Shown here piece by piece: positions 1-10,250 of a stretch of DNA of 64,000 bases. Position numbers and translations under genes: made by a program. This DNA comes from Dendrolimus kikuchii (Eukaryota > Arthropoda > Insecta > Lepidoptera > Lasiocampidae). Positions within the stretch are counted from its first letter, which is position 1. The number at the start of each line of letters is the position of its first letter. The stretch lies in contig CM034392.1 of assembly GCA_019925095.2 (NCBI GenBank), positions 19,014,387-19,078,386 of the forward strand, given 5' to 3'. The notes beneath the pieces are model-generated. The model saw nothing but the letters and a program-made list of their open reading frames with translations. It was not told where the DNA came from and did no database searches.

Positions 1-23
1 CAATATGCGTGTTTATATTGTAG

Positions 24-201
24 TGACGGAGCTGGTCGTACGGGAACATACTGCCTAATAGATATGGTGTTGAACCGGATGGCCAAAGGCGCTAAAGAGA
101 TTGACATCGCTGCTACATTGGAGCACATCAGGGACCAGCGGCCACGCACCGTCGCCACCAAACAACAGTTTGAATTCGTTCTCATGGCTGTCGCTGAAGA
201 G
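24..201 (+). CDS. IA-2: IA-2 penultimate coding exon (P-loop to end of PTP domain)
   Basis: Upstream codons in the same frame do not match the family, so the acceptor at 22-23 (ttgtag) is taken as the exon start, with T at 24 completing the Ser of the P-loop. The exon ends at GAG 199-201 before gtcagt, in phase 0. Confidence 0.82.
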
Positions 202-2845
202 GTCAGTAAAAATATATTGCTTAAGATTGTGCTAATACATTAGCTAATGCTTTGTGTGACTTATTAAATTACAAAGAGTTTCTACTCGCTTTACAAATGT
301 ATTAAAAACACTTTCAATAAATTATAAAAACCCCCTTTCAAGTGCCGAATATCCACAACAGACTTGGTATTTAGAAACCAAGCCATATAAAATGCCTAAT
401 GTTTAGCAAACAATATTAGTTTTCTATGGGATTTGGAAGGTTGATATATTGGTGTACAGTTTGATTTTTTTTTATGTTTAAAAATATATAATAGCTGTAC
501 ACTATTTTAAGTAGAAATTGTGTATTTGTGTGGAAAATCTCAACTGCACTATGAAATATTATTTTTGACCCGCCACAAGGACTTCGTCGTTTGGCGTCAG
601 TTCAAGACAAATTAGCTAAGCCTAGACTTACTGAAATTTAATAGAAAGGCAAAAGACTGATTGAAAAGACTTCGTAATCAGAGCCGTAAATCGTTCTTAA
701 AATCTTCATCATCAATAATATTTTCAATTGTCGCTGGTCCAACACTAACCGCAGAAGCCATTGGTGAAGAATAGAAATACTCTCAGAAAACCCACTTTTA
801 AGGGACAGACTAGGCTGTATGTAGAAATTTCAAATCCATCTGTATTGTTTACAAGACCACCAGATACAAGTTATTCATAATAATAAAATACAACATGGGA
901 AAATTATAAATTACAGTTGCATGAATAAAACAGTCGAATTATTACATTTTTGAATCTAGTCAGGTTATAATTTATTTGAATGAATAACTTTTATCTATTT
1001 TATGCTTGCTGGTGTTGGCTCCAACTCCTTTAGCATTGATTTTGCCAACGTCGCGTTAAAATAGAAACAGGTGATAATATATATATGCTATTGTAGCTAA
1101 TGTTTAAATATTGAAAAAAAATTGATGATCGGTAATATTTATCAAAAAATGTGAGGGAGACAGCGCAGACACTTTATAAAAAAATGTTATTAAGGGATAA
1201 AAATCTGCGTAGTACATGGAAATGTTTGCTATAAACTAGAATTTAGAAGGAAATTTATGTTAATAGGACCCGTCCTATTAACATAAATTTCCTTATATGA
1301 TATTCTTCCCCCTAATCTCCCCCGGGAGATCAGGAGGAAGAATATCATATAAGGGTGTAGATAATTTTGGACAGTAAAAAAAACATGTTCAAGAGTCCCT
1401 TCATCAAGACAGAGAATGATTCCAGACCCTGATTTTGGCTAAGAACACTGCAGTGCATATGTGACCAAGTCTCGGTCGAATAATAGCAAAAGTAATTTTT
1501 TTAGTGAGATTACGGAAACGCAAGAACCAAGGAGACTGACCCAAGTGGAGTTGAAGTTGGCCATAATGTTTGCCGGTGGACTGATGGGACTGTTGCCATA
1601 AGTCATTCCAGGACTTGAGCGTTTGGGATTTTGAGAGGGCTCGGAGATCTTTATGACACTGAACACTTGTTGAAGTTTTCGCAACCTGAGTAGTGTTTTG
1701 CTCAGTTATCAGCAGTCTCATTTTCACTGTTTCCTGAGTGGCCGGGAATACAAGCTGAGACTTTTTTAGGCCCATGTCGTGACAGTGACAAAGGTACAGG
1801 TACCTCCCGAAGCAGCCGTGCCCCGAGAGGACCTGCGTCAGCCTGAACGTCAGGGTGCCGTGTGTTCGTCCAATCCAATCCGGCAGGACGGGCCTCACCG
1901 CCTCGATGGTGGCAGGGCCCGCGCTGGGGCGTCTGAGGCGATCTTCCCAGACTCCCACGTCGACCTGGCGGAGCTCCGACCTGCACGCCTCGATTTCGCG
2001 AGGCGCGGGTCTGGTGCCCCTGACCACGGCCTCTTTGCGCCACACATACAGTGACGCCAGAAAGCATTGGCTACACTACCCTAACTTTTAGGTCACAAGC
2101 AGTATAGTAGTGTGTTTGATGTCAATCTTACAGTTTGGCTGGTATATAGGCTTTTACAGGTCTCTACTGGTGTTTTTTTCGTGAAGATTGTTCTAAAAAC
2201 TGAACATTCATAGATATTTAATTGAGACCGGCTTGACCCACAAACTGTGAGAAATCATTCAATTGCATTGACGGCCTCTGTGGTTGAGCGGGTTAAGTCT
2301 TAGCCGGCGAACTCGCTGGAACACAGGGGCTCCGGGTTAGATTCCTGGCATGTTGAGTTTCGTTTCCGTTATTTACCATCGTCTGAGTGTCTGGGACCGA
2401 CTCCAGAGTGGTCCGTTATATATTACCCATAATACAAACGTAATTTGCTTAGCTGGGGAATATACTTGTCTGCCGATTATTATTATTAAAAAAGACCAAC
2501 TCCACAGGTAATTTAGTTTTTCAAAATGAGCCTAATAAGCTCAGTTTTACTATGGTGTTATTGTTATTCGTTATCTTTATCAATGCCAAGACATCTCCGA
2601 CACTCAATAGAATCGTAAGACATAGGTGTATTATCCAATTTAGATATAATCCTATTATCGTAATTCTTAAATATTACGACTATTATATATCTCTTGTTCC
2701 TAATTATTCATTCAAATTATAGGTACACGCGATTTTGAAAGCTTTGCCGGCACATTTGCAACAACTGCAAGAGAAGAAGGACAAAGAAAAGGAAAAAGAA
2801 AAGGAGAAAGAAAAAGACGGAGTCGACAAAGAGAAACCCAACTGA
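24..2845 (+). CDS. IA-2: IA-2/PTPRN-like receptor tyrosine pseudo-phosphatase, last two coding exons
   Basis: This is the 3' end of a receptor-type protein tyrosine phosphatase of the IA-2 (PTPRN/PTPRN2) family, a transmembrane protein of dense-core secretory vesicles. Coding exons are 24-201 and 2723-2845. The first opens on the P-loop, read as CSDGAGRTG with the Cys supplied by the preceding exon, then runs through [18 protein letters not shown] and [12 protein letters not shown]. The second gives [16 protein letters not shown] and a Lys/Glu-rich tail before TGA at 2843. The Asp after CS, where active phosphatases have Ala, is the known family substitution that abolishes activity. The exon joins are AG/T at 23, GAG/gtcagt at 201 and ATAG/GTA at 2722. 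The KDKEKEKE tail is longer and more charged than in vertebrates. The rest of the gene lies left of the window. The family call is firm; the exact left edge of the first exon is inferred from the splice site. Confidence 0.9.
1247..1354. repeat. Two abutting perfect inverted repeats (tandem hairpins)
   Basis: Arms 1247-1268 and 1273-1294 are exact reverse complements of 22 bases around a 4-base loop. The last bases of that hairpin overlap the start of a second one: arms 1291-1309 and 1336-1354, 19 bases and exact, with an inner near-palindrome around CCCGGG. The block lies in the last intron of IA-2. No flanking target duplication was identified. Confidence 0.9.
1385..1775 (-). mobile_element. 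LINE remnant: RNase H and post-RNase H region
   Basis: On the minus strand one frame reads a decayed RNase H end ([14 protein letters not shown]), and the adjoining frame reads a post-RNase H segment with a WNDLWQQS motif, a RPRLGH motif and [10 protein letters not shown]. These are features of I/Jockey/CR1-type LINE polyproteins. A frameshift separates them, so this is a pseudogenised fragment. It lies in the last IA-2 intron. Confidence 0.6.
1776..2060 (-). mobile_element. R1-clade LINE remnant (end of reverse transcriptase ORF)
   Basis: The minus strand is open and GC-rich and encodes a stretch with [20 protein letters not shown] followed by GRYLY. This is the characteristic C-terminal region of R1-type non-LTR retrotransposon polyproteins just before the Cys-rich tail. 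The Cys motif itself is missing: the frame passes straight into the unrelated LINE sequence at 1385-1775. The composition is clearly unlike the AT-rich intron around it. Confidence 0.7.
2269..2490 (+). mobile_element. tRNA-derived SINE, family A
   Basis: The head has a Pol III A box (tggttgagcgggttaag) and a slightly mutated B box (gggttagattcc). The body is shared with copies at 10001 and 27509 (gtccgttatatattacccata) and the 3' end is a short (TTA)n tract. It lies in the last IA-2 intron. Confidence 0.85.
2723..2845 (+). CDS. IA-2: IA-2 terminal coding exon
   Basis: This exon continues in phase 0 as VHAILKALP, the usual end of the IA-2 phosphatase domain, and adds a tail of about 25 residues that is mostly Lys, Glu and Asp. 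The stop codon TGA is at 2843-2845. No transmembrane or other domain follows. Confidence 0.88.
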   Translation, partial: VHAILKALPAHLQQLQEKKDKEKEKEKEKEKDGVDKEKPN

Positions 2846-4779
2846 ACTATGCACCGCTTGCGCTCACATGAAATTATATTTATGCCATTAATTTGTGTTA
2901 ATGTTAATACATTATCATTATGTATATTAAATTAAGTGTTTGATGTGTGAATAGGCTCCTTATTAAGAATTTCATCTAATTACTGAACTTCTAATATGTT
3001 AATCGTATGTTAATACTATGATTCTGTCTGCATTCAAATTTCGATGAAATTCTTCATTGGGACTTTATTTATTAGCTTAACACAATAATATTCATATATT
3101 AGGCCCGTGCCGTATATGTACATGCAATATTGTTACACTCCACAGCAACAACCCCCCAGCTGCCCCCCTCTTCCTTTAGCCATTATGTCGCTCTGTCCTA
3201 TATTTGCGTTTAAGTGCACTATATTTATTTGCAAACTAGCGCCTATATAGGCTTAGCACGGGCCTACATATATTTCACTAGTTAATCTACCAACAAACGA
3301 ATTTTTATATACCTATGTAGAGTGGCTGCCGAGAGTTGGCTTTTATTTTATAAAAGCATTTTGTCTATCTACATCGTACTGTCGCACTCAGAAAGCTTAA
3401 CAGCTTATTTTAGAAGCGATTTAATTTTTTATAACATATACATTAGAGTATTTTTCACGACCTAAAATTAATTTTTCAAATTTAAAAATGGAAAAGAGGA
3501 ATTAAATCGAAGTTATTCAAAATTAATTGACCATTATTCTATTCTGTGTGCGTCAGTTACTATGTTTTCTCAATCAAAATATTTACATATGTGTAACAAT
3601 TAAAAACACAAACTCGTATTTATTTTTGCTATTATGTTTTGGCTTAGCTTTTGGAAATGTATGAGACGTGGTCAATTTAGGAGGTGTCTAATTGTCTATT
3701 TAATGTATGCGAAAAATTGACCTCATTTTCAAAACAAAACAAGCACTTGAAAAGTTGCTTGTTTTAAAGATAAACCTCATTGAAATTCTTATATTTTACA
3801 TCTACAAAAATAATCGGTTACAGACTTTATACCTCTGTACTTACTTATTTTCCATAATGACGGCATAAAATGCTTACATATCTAGGTACATAATATGAAT
3901 TGGTCTAGTCAATGATATCAAAAAAATATAGGGAGTTGAAATTGCTGATTGTAACATAGACATTGTTATGTAGTTATGGAAGCTGTGTAACATATTATGG
4001 TACTTCAGTAATAACATTTTATTATCCCAGCCAAAATAATTTTTTCTAGCTTTAAAAGCGCTTTAGCTAATTTATCGGCAATCATATTATGTTTAATTTC
4101 CTCAATACATTTTACGATTTAATTTTGTATTCGCATAGTTTTTAGTTGCTCTTTAAAATGAATGTAATGCCTAATTAATAGTTACTTAAGTTTGTGTTAG
4201 GAGCATAACAGTTTAAAAATGAAAATAGACATAAATGTCTGTACCAATCATATCTTGAATGAACGGAATACCTGACGACACATTAATCAGATAAAAATAT
4301 GAGAACAGAATAAATATTTACAAAAAGTATCAGGATCTATAATGAAGTTACCTAATACGTATATTGTACTAGATTTATATAAGATCATATTTATTGCATA
4401 TTATGGGAAAATGTAAAAAAAATAATGAACTACCCACGAAATTATGAATGTAGTTTTAGAATTAAGAGAAAATATATTTAACCGTATTTCTGTATGAAAT
4501 TATATGTAGTTTTTATGTGAATGATTGATATGGATTTTGATTAAATTGTTTTAGGGAATACGACATTTATAGTATCCTAGTCTCCTTTATCCTTTCTATC
4601 TCCAACGGAAAATCAATAAACAAAGACTAACTATATTGTTTTGGTATTGCAAATGATTATCTTCTTGTTACATATAAACGATTACCAGAAGTTATTATTT
4701 ACTATCGAAAGTTTCATCAGATTTTTATACCGTTCAGCGATCTCTAAGGAAATTAAAATTTAAATACACAGACATTTAA
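2846..4779 (+). other. IA-2 3' UTR and downstream AT-rich DNA
   Basis: No coding region is supported here. The stretch is AT-rich, with one short GC-richer patch at about 3100-3260. Canonical AATAAA signals at 4309-4314 and 4615-4620 are candidates for the IA-2 polyadenylation site, but nothing shows which is used. I see no clear transposon. Confidence 0.45.
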
Positions 4780-4870
4780 ATGAATTTTCTCCGTTATTAC
4801 TATGGTTTGGGTGTAATTGGCCCCAGAGCGGTCCGTTATATATTAGCCATAACACAAGCGTAACTTGTTA
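4780..4870 (+). mobile_element. SINE family A, 5'-truncated fragment
   Basis: The sequence matches the body of the SINE at 10001-10250, from ttttctccgttatt through gtccgttatatatta to the acacaagcgtaactt end. The tRNA head is missing. It lies within about 10 bases of the MITE at 4881. Confidence 0.8.
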
Positions 4871-4880
4871 TACAGTGGCT

Positions 4881-5133
4881 ACGTTCCACAAGAAACGCAC
4901 AACGACCACGTTTACGACCGCGATTTTTCCCGTTCCACTTGCTTGCCGGCGTCACAATCGTAAACTCAAGTGGAACGTTTATTCGACCCACCTCTTGGCA
5001 AGGGTCATGAGCGCTGCGTGAGCGAAAATCATGACGTCATTAATGATGTTTTCGTCACGACCGTAACGACCGCCGTCGCCTTGTGGAACGCCAGACAGAG
5101 CATTTTGGTCGTTGTGAGATATTAGAGGAACGC
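4881..5133 (+). mobile_element. MITE family M, copy 1
   Basis: The element opens with acgttccaca and closes with the inverse, gaggaacgc. It contains nested inverted CGTTCCAC(A/T)(T/A)G blocks and an internal TGACGTCA palindrome. It aligns with 58100-58358, 59129-59361 (reverse complement) and 59394-59757 (same orientation). There is no coding capacity, so it is a non-autonomous DNA element; the superfamily is not identified. Confidence 0.75.
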
Positions 5134-5949
5134 GCTCGGTGTGTGTGTTTGTCTCATCTCATATGGGAGAAAAGTTAAAACACGTGTCCAGCTGTAAGCT
5201 GTAAATAACAGTTCCCACGTAATTTGCAGCTGCAGGGTGACGATCTCAAATTGATTAAAACAAAATCAATAATATCGGCCTTTGTGGGTAAACTTGTCCT
5301 TTGTAAACAAAATTTAAGCAGAAAAGTTCAAAATTCCAAAAAAAAATCTCAAAATTACCAGAAATGCTTAAGACAATGTTATTTTATCATATGTTACCCA
5401 CTTGGACGCATTACACAAGGATTTTACTAAGAGGTTTGAAGATCTTTTAATTACTCAATCTATATACTAACGATATAATAAATATGTAAATGGTTCGAGT
5501 TTGTGCATTGCGTTTCAAAATGTGAAAACAGAGGGGCTAATTCGTACCAGGAGAGTGCAAAAAATGCAATTTTTAGAGTGCTTTGTCTGTCTTCCTGTCT
5601 GTTAAAGCATCACTTGAAAACTACTGAACAAATTTAAATGAAACTCCACACAGACCTAGCTCATATATCGGGGCGTAACCTAGGATACATTTTATCTCGA
5701 TAAATGATGCGGTTTCCACAAAATAGATAGATTATCTAGCTAAATAGTTAGTAGCGCTACAATTGCGATGTAGACAACCATCGCTGTAATTTAAAAACAA
5801 ATACGTCGGGCCTCCATGGTTTCGATATTGTACGGATTTATTATCCACTACGCCACTTGAAAACTAGGTAGTAGTTCTATGTTACTCACATAAAAACTTA
5901 ATTTGGAAGATGGGACGGCCGCTTGTTTGGGACGCGACATGTGTAGACA
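5134..5949. other. Non-coding; includes a fragment of the Helitron-like family L
   Basis: From about 5540 to 5800 the sequence matches, in inverse orientation, parts of the repeats at 20260-20700 and 60370-61020: the ctgtctgt block, ctccacacagac and aggatacattttatc. The rest shows no recognisable feature, and the short ORF at 5224 has no family resemblance. Confidence 0.5.
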
Positions 5950-6290
5950 CTCTAGCCCCGTTACATTCCAATGACTGAGTTAGAGGCTGGCAACGCTGCT
6001 TCAAAAGCTGAAGCTCTCAAACGGCGCAAATGTGGAACCTTAGGAAGGGGTTACATATTTGTGCCATTTGGTGTTGAAACATTAGGTCCGTGGGGTCCGT
6101 CGGCAAAGAATTTCTTCAAAGAGATTTGCAAAAAACTATTTAATGCCACCCGTGATCAAAAGGCGGGCTCATATTTCGCCCAACAAATAAGCATCGCCAT
6201 ACAGCGCGGCAATGCAGCCAGCCTTCTGGGCACGCTCCCATCTGGCAGCGATTTGTTACACAGTCTATAATCGCTTGTACTTTATAACTT
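5950..6290 (+). mobile_element. Non-LTR retrotransposon C-terminus (GNAASLLGTLP motif)
   Basis: The open frame 5971-6270 gives 99 aa with FVPFGVETLGPWGPSAKNFF and SIAIQRGNAASLLGTLPSG close to its end. This sequence is familiar as the extreme C-terminus of insect reverse-transcriptase polyproteins. The frame is intact, but everything upstream, including the RT domain, is missing. A decayed relative is present at about 50300-50400. It is a 5'-truncated element in the IA-2 to GLOD4 spacer. The clade is not assigned. Confidence 0.65.
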
Positions 6291-6429
6291 AGTTTTGTTT
6301 TAGTTTTTATAAGTCGGTTAAATGTAAGCTTATTTAAAACTTAATTAGGTGTTTTATATGTACAAACTTTCGAAACTTTAGTTTTTTGTTGAATTCACCT
6401 CAATTATAAAGAAGAAAAAAAGAATAGAA

Positions 6430-6540
6430 TTCATCCTCGACATCGAAAATATATTTATACTGAGTTACAGCCAAATCGGTCTTGTAGTTTTTCCATGAAA
6501 ATGGAACAGACAGCTACTTTCGCATTTATAATATTAGGAG
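6430..6540 (+). repeat. Repeat tail ending ...tttataatattagg
   Basis: It contains cagccaaatcggtc, tagtttttccatg and gcatttataatattagg, a recurrent ending in this window (also about 23040-23110 and 23370-23450, and in inverse form near 43525 and 50490-50600). It is probably the 3' end of an interspersed element common in Lepidoptera. Confidence 0.55.
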
Positions 6541-7065
6541 GGATACACGATATACAATTTCGTCTTTATTGGCCGCCATTTTGAATATTTTCATGGTTAC
6601 TCTTGTAGTGTATGTACTCTGTTGTGTTGTGTCTGCATTTTGTTACATTCTGTTGGACATTGAAAGGTATGTTTAACTTTGGACCTTATGATTTAAGTGC
6701 AATATAAGTGAAAAAATAAGTAAGGTTATATTCATTAAAAACATAATATTTCAAGATTTCCTCACCATAGGGGTTGTAGTAGAGATAAGTATGTCTCCCC
6801 CTTCCCAATCCACCACCCCGCTACCAAAAAATATTCAATGACCCTATTCAATACCAATAAAAGTCATATCCACCTAGAAACTGTCTGAAAGCGAATACAA
6901 CGTTTCAGAAGCAAAAAAGTTATGGCTGAAACAATACCTTAATTACTGCAAATTATCTATTTGGTTTTAAGGAGTTTTCTCACAGACTACTATGGAACTA
7001 CGTATAGTTTTCTGGTATATCTTCGGGACTCAAGATCTATATGGGTTGCCATTTTTTTTTTTTTA
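6541..7065. other. Non-coding spacer
   Basis: AT-rich sequence with a T-rich run at 7050-7063. No gene or recognisable repeat was seen. Confidence 0.4.
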
Positions 7066-7718
7066 GCACGGGAAATCCGATTGAGGACCATAGGCCGCAA
7101 CAACGCCAGAACCTTAGGAGAGATAGTTCGCGACCCGTGTGTGGGATTCGCCAGGCCGGGGGCGGCACTAGCATGCCCAGTCAGAACTGGTGCCATGCTA
7201 GTACTTTTGTCCCCCGGCATCTTCAATGTCTACTCCGGCATGGGGTGGTTTGTAACTCGCCCCACGGGAAGAGAGGCGTGTGTATGGAACACGCCGCGCC
7301 CCCATCTCGACGGATTATGCAGGTGAGTGAGAACCCCTATTCCCCAAGGGGTCCCACTCGCGCCGCCCGCTTACGGTGGCCGAAGGTCCATACTGGCCCT
7401 CCGGCGCCGACGCGTCCTTCTTTGGGGGGAACGTAGCAGTGACGTGCACTCGCGCTCCCGCTCCGCCTCCTCCTTTGCAAGTATAACGTGCTATTCCCTT
7501 TCTTAAAACATGAAAGAAGTCATGAGTGCTGAAATAAATAAAAACAATAATTAAGTATAACGTGCTCGCAGAAGGAGGAGACGGCGCCTCATCCAGTATG
7601 ACTCCCGACCATGGTACGAACCACGGACAAGAGCGAGGGTTAGGGTTGCAACCCCAAACTCAAAAAAAAATGACGATTTAAAGTTGGATAAACCAGGACA
7701 ATTCAGTTTAAAAACAGG
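7066..7718. mobile_element. GC-rich block, probably transposon-derived
   Basis: This is a sharp GC-rich island in AT-rich DNA. Two overlapping + frames are open (6961-7326 and 7041-7436) but neither resembles a protein I know. Base composition and sharp edges suggest the 5' part of a LINE, but this is only an inference. It is interrupted by a 60-base insertion at 7493-7552. Confidence 0.35.
7479..7566 (+). mobile_element. 60-bp insertion flanked by a 14-bp target duplication
   Basis: The direct repeat aagtataacgtgct stands at 7479-7492 and again, exactly, at 7553-7566. The 60 bases between end in an A-rich tail (gctgaaataaataaaaacaa). This is what a very short, 5'-truncated LINE or SINE insertion looks like. 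Confidence 0.75.
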
Positions 7719-7864
7719 ACGCAGTAATAATACATACATACATAACTTCACGCCAGTTCCCTTGCGGGGTAGCTCGAACGACAGAGCGCCATTTAGGCTT
7801 ATTCTTACACGCCTCACTTGCTTCTTTCACATTCATAATTCTTGTCATGCACGCAGTAATAATA
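7719..7864 (-). mobile_element. 5'-truncated RTE LINE stub with 14-bp target duplication
   Basis: Positions 7733-7850 match the 3' end of the LINE at 10932-14115: the CATA repeats, then cttcacgccagttcccttgc and the same C-terminal coding DNA. The exact direct repeat acgcagtaataata flanks it at 7719-7732 and 7851-7864, so the insertion boundaries are visible to the base. It is 118 bp long. Confidence 0.9.
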
Positions 7865-8097
7865 GAGTTGCAATATTTAAATGAAAATCAAGTAATGGCA
7901 ATAATCATATTTTTAATAATAAAAGTATTTGAGTAAAATTATAAGAGTTGAAAACGAGTTATTAAAATAGAAAACAAACACTTTAGTTTGTAACAAATTC
8001 TTTAAACTTAGGTCAGTTATAGTATCTAATCAATTATAATATTACCAACATTTATTTTTACTATAATTTTCAACCCCATCAATTTTCTTCTTTTTTT

Positions 8098-8397
8098 TAT
8101 TGCAGGAGGTCAGCAGACAGGCAGACGGCCCACTTGATGGAAAGCGGTTACCATCGCCTATGGACATTTGCAACACCAAAGGTGCTTCAAATGCGCTACT
8201 GCTCTCTTAAAGGAGGCTGGAACCTGGTCACTAATGACGGAACACAACTCAAGGTTGTTATGGCGACATACTTTAGACCAGGGGTGATAGCCATTCAGTC
8301 GGGCAAATGCCCTACCACCTGGCTGTAGGTTGTTTTGTCACCTTTTACGACAGGCCGCCCGGTCGCAGCAAATTGTATTCTTTCTCCGTTCCTGCAC
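8098..8397 (-). mobile_element. SINE-like element, family S, copy 1
   Basis: A unit of about 300 bp on the minus strand begins tgcaggaacggagaaag and ends with a ccatcaagtgggccgtctgc block and an A-rich tail. Copies at 45012-45303 (minus), 60512-60827 (plus) and 49021-49232 (plus, truncated) share it. The common 5' end of three copies argues for a discrete unit. Its 3' tail matches that of the CR1-like LINE at 35400-35926. Confidence 0.7.
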
Positions 8398-9211
8398 AGA
8401 AACATTAGCTGAGGTTGAATTAACAAATAATCATAAAATTGGTCACACTACATATCTATGTTAGAGATAGTTTGAATGATTGCAACTACTGTTGTTGCCA
8501 GTAATCGATTTTTTTCTTTTGACCACTGTCGAAAGCGACGCACGAATTTTAAAATACATGATCTTATCAGGGCGCTTTAAAACAGGACTCTGTTTAAAAC
8601 TATCCAGGACACTACAAAAACTAGGACATCTCCTGGAAAATCGATCCGATTGGCAACTCTAATATGGGACCAATTCTTATATTTTAATTAAAAAAAATAG
8701 AGTAATAATTTTCTTTTTTTATACTATATGACGGACTGCAATGCAGTACCGTGTATGAGCTACAAGGCGGCAAAATAAAGTAGCAAATAATAGGGCGCCA
8801 CTTTCGCAACTTTGTCTAAACTCTAGAAACTAATATTAGATCGGGAGTAATTTCGATATTTACTAGTAAATTTTAGTACTACATATAACATCGTGCAAGT
8901 ATCAAATTAGTTTAATTACGACGTGCGTATTTTGTCAACATAACCTGTTTAATTTAATAATAATTACTATAATTTGGTAAGCGAGACTTTTAACACCTTG
9001 TCATAGTTAACAGAACAATAATTTGATTAAAAGAAGCTAAACTTACTATTAGAAATCTATCATGTCGGATGTTCTTTGGTAAATATCGCCGAATACGGTA
9101 TTTTACTGTCTTAGAAAAAATCTATAAATGCATAAAATATATACTTATCATCACATGAAATCGAAATAATTTATTCATATTTATTTTATATCTCGTATAA
9201 TAGCTAATAGA
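8398..9211. other. Non-coding spacer
   Basis: AT-rich sequence with only a short spurious ORF at 8480. No supported feature. Confidence 0.4.
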
Positions 9212-9486
9212 GTGAGATCTCAGTCACCCCAGACTTACGTGATTTTAGGAAAGAAGAAATTTTTGGGATCGGTAGTCTAACATAAACATAGAAAGGAATG
9301 GATACTCGCTAAACTGAAACTGGGCCGTTTTTCAGGTAGCAGGTATCAAAGGTGGAACAAAACCATGTTAACTTAAAGCAAAGTAGCAATGCTAGTTTTT
9401 ACATATCTCATATATGATATTGTTTTAAACAAAAATATACCTTTGCCAGGCACTTCCTGTGTAGTGTCTAGTGTCTGATTTGAAAA

Positions 9487-9648
9487 ATTCTTTCGGTATT
9501 AAATAGCCCATTTATTGAAGAAGCTATAAGCTATAGGCTATATATCATCACGCTAAAACCAATAGGAGCAGAGAACCAATTAAAAATGTTCCAAAATTGG
9601 GGGGTTTTGAAAACAAATCCACGTGAACGACGTCCCAGGCACAGCTAG
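9487..9648 (+). mobile_element. Helitron-like fragment, 3' end
   Basis: It reads accaataggagc and ends in cacagCTAG directly before T, the Helitron 3' signature, which is also seen at 25198, 30409, 40815, 44482 and 53647. It lies between the arms of the long-TIR element. The left boundary is uncertain. Confidence 0.55.
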
Positions 9649-9812
9649 TATACATACTATATATAAAATTTAAATATAAATAATATTGAATTGACTTGAA
9701 TAATGCTCTCGCGCTTTTTCGTACAGCGGAACTCTTAACGAGTCTGGGAGGATGTTTGGCCCGTCAGATTTGTCTGGCTCATTGGAAAATATTTTGAAAT
9801 ATTATACTTGAT

Positions 9813-9814
<2 letters not shown>

Positions 9815-9862
<48 letters not shown>
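9815..9862. repeat. (TA)n microsatellite
   Basis: An uninterrupted alternating AT tract of about 48 bases, inside the long-TIR element. Confidence 0.95.
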
Positions 9863-9867
<5 letters not shown>

Positions 9868-10000
9868 CAGCCTTCTTAAAATGACGTAAGTTCCCACTTT
9901 TTTTAAAGTGTCTGTCAAACATTATGGCCCACAGGAAGTGTCTGGCAACTGTATATCTTTGTTTATAACAATATCATATATGACATATGTAAAAACGGTT

Positions 10001-10250
10001 TGACGGCCTCTGTGGTTGAGCGGGCTTAAGCCTTTGCCGGCCTACCTCACTACAACGCAGAGGCTCCGGATTCGATTCCTGGTATAGTAAATTTCGGAAA
10101 CGTATTTTCTCCGTTATTTACTATGGTCTGGGTGTCTGGGATCGGCCCCAGAGTAGTCCGTTGTATATTACCCATAACACAAGCGTAACTTACTTAATTT
10201 GGGGATATACAATGTGTGTGTCTGTCTGCCGATTATTATTATTATTATAA
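10001..10250 (+). mobile_element. SINE family A, full-length copy
   Basis: It has an A box (tggttgagcgggcttaag) and a B box (ggattcgattcc), the family body with gtagtccgttgtatatta, and a terminal (ATT)n. It splits the right arm of the long-TIR element and is therefore younger than that element. Confidence 0.9.

Noticed and set aside
7640..7660. Telomere-like gagggttagggttg
   Set aside because: Insect telomeres are TTAGG; two units by chance in a GC-rich block.
10010..10085. Possible tRNA gene (A and B boxes)
   Set aside because: No cloverleaf or anticodon arm is convincing, and the same head recurs with a SINE body at several places.
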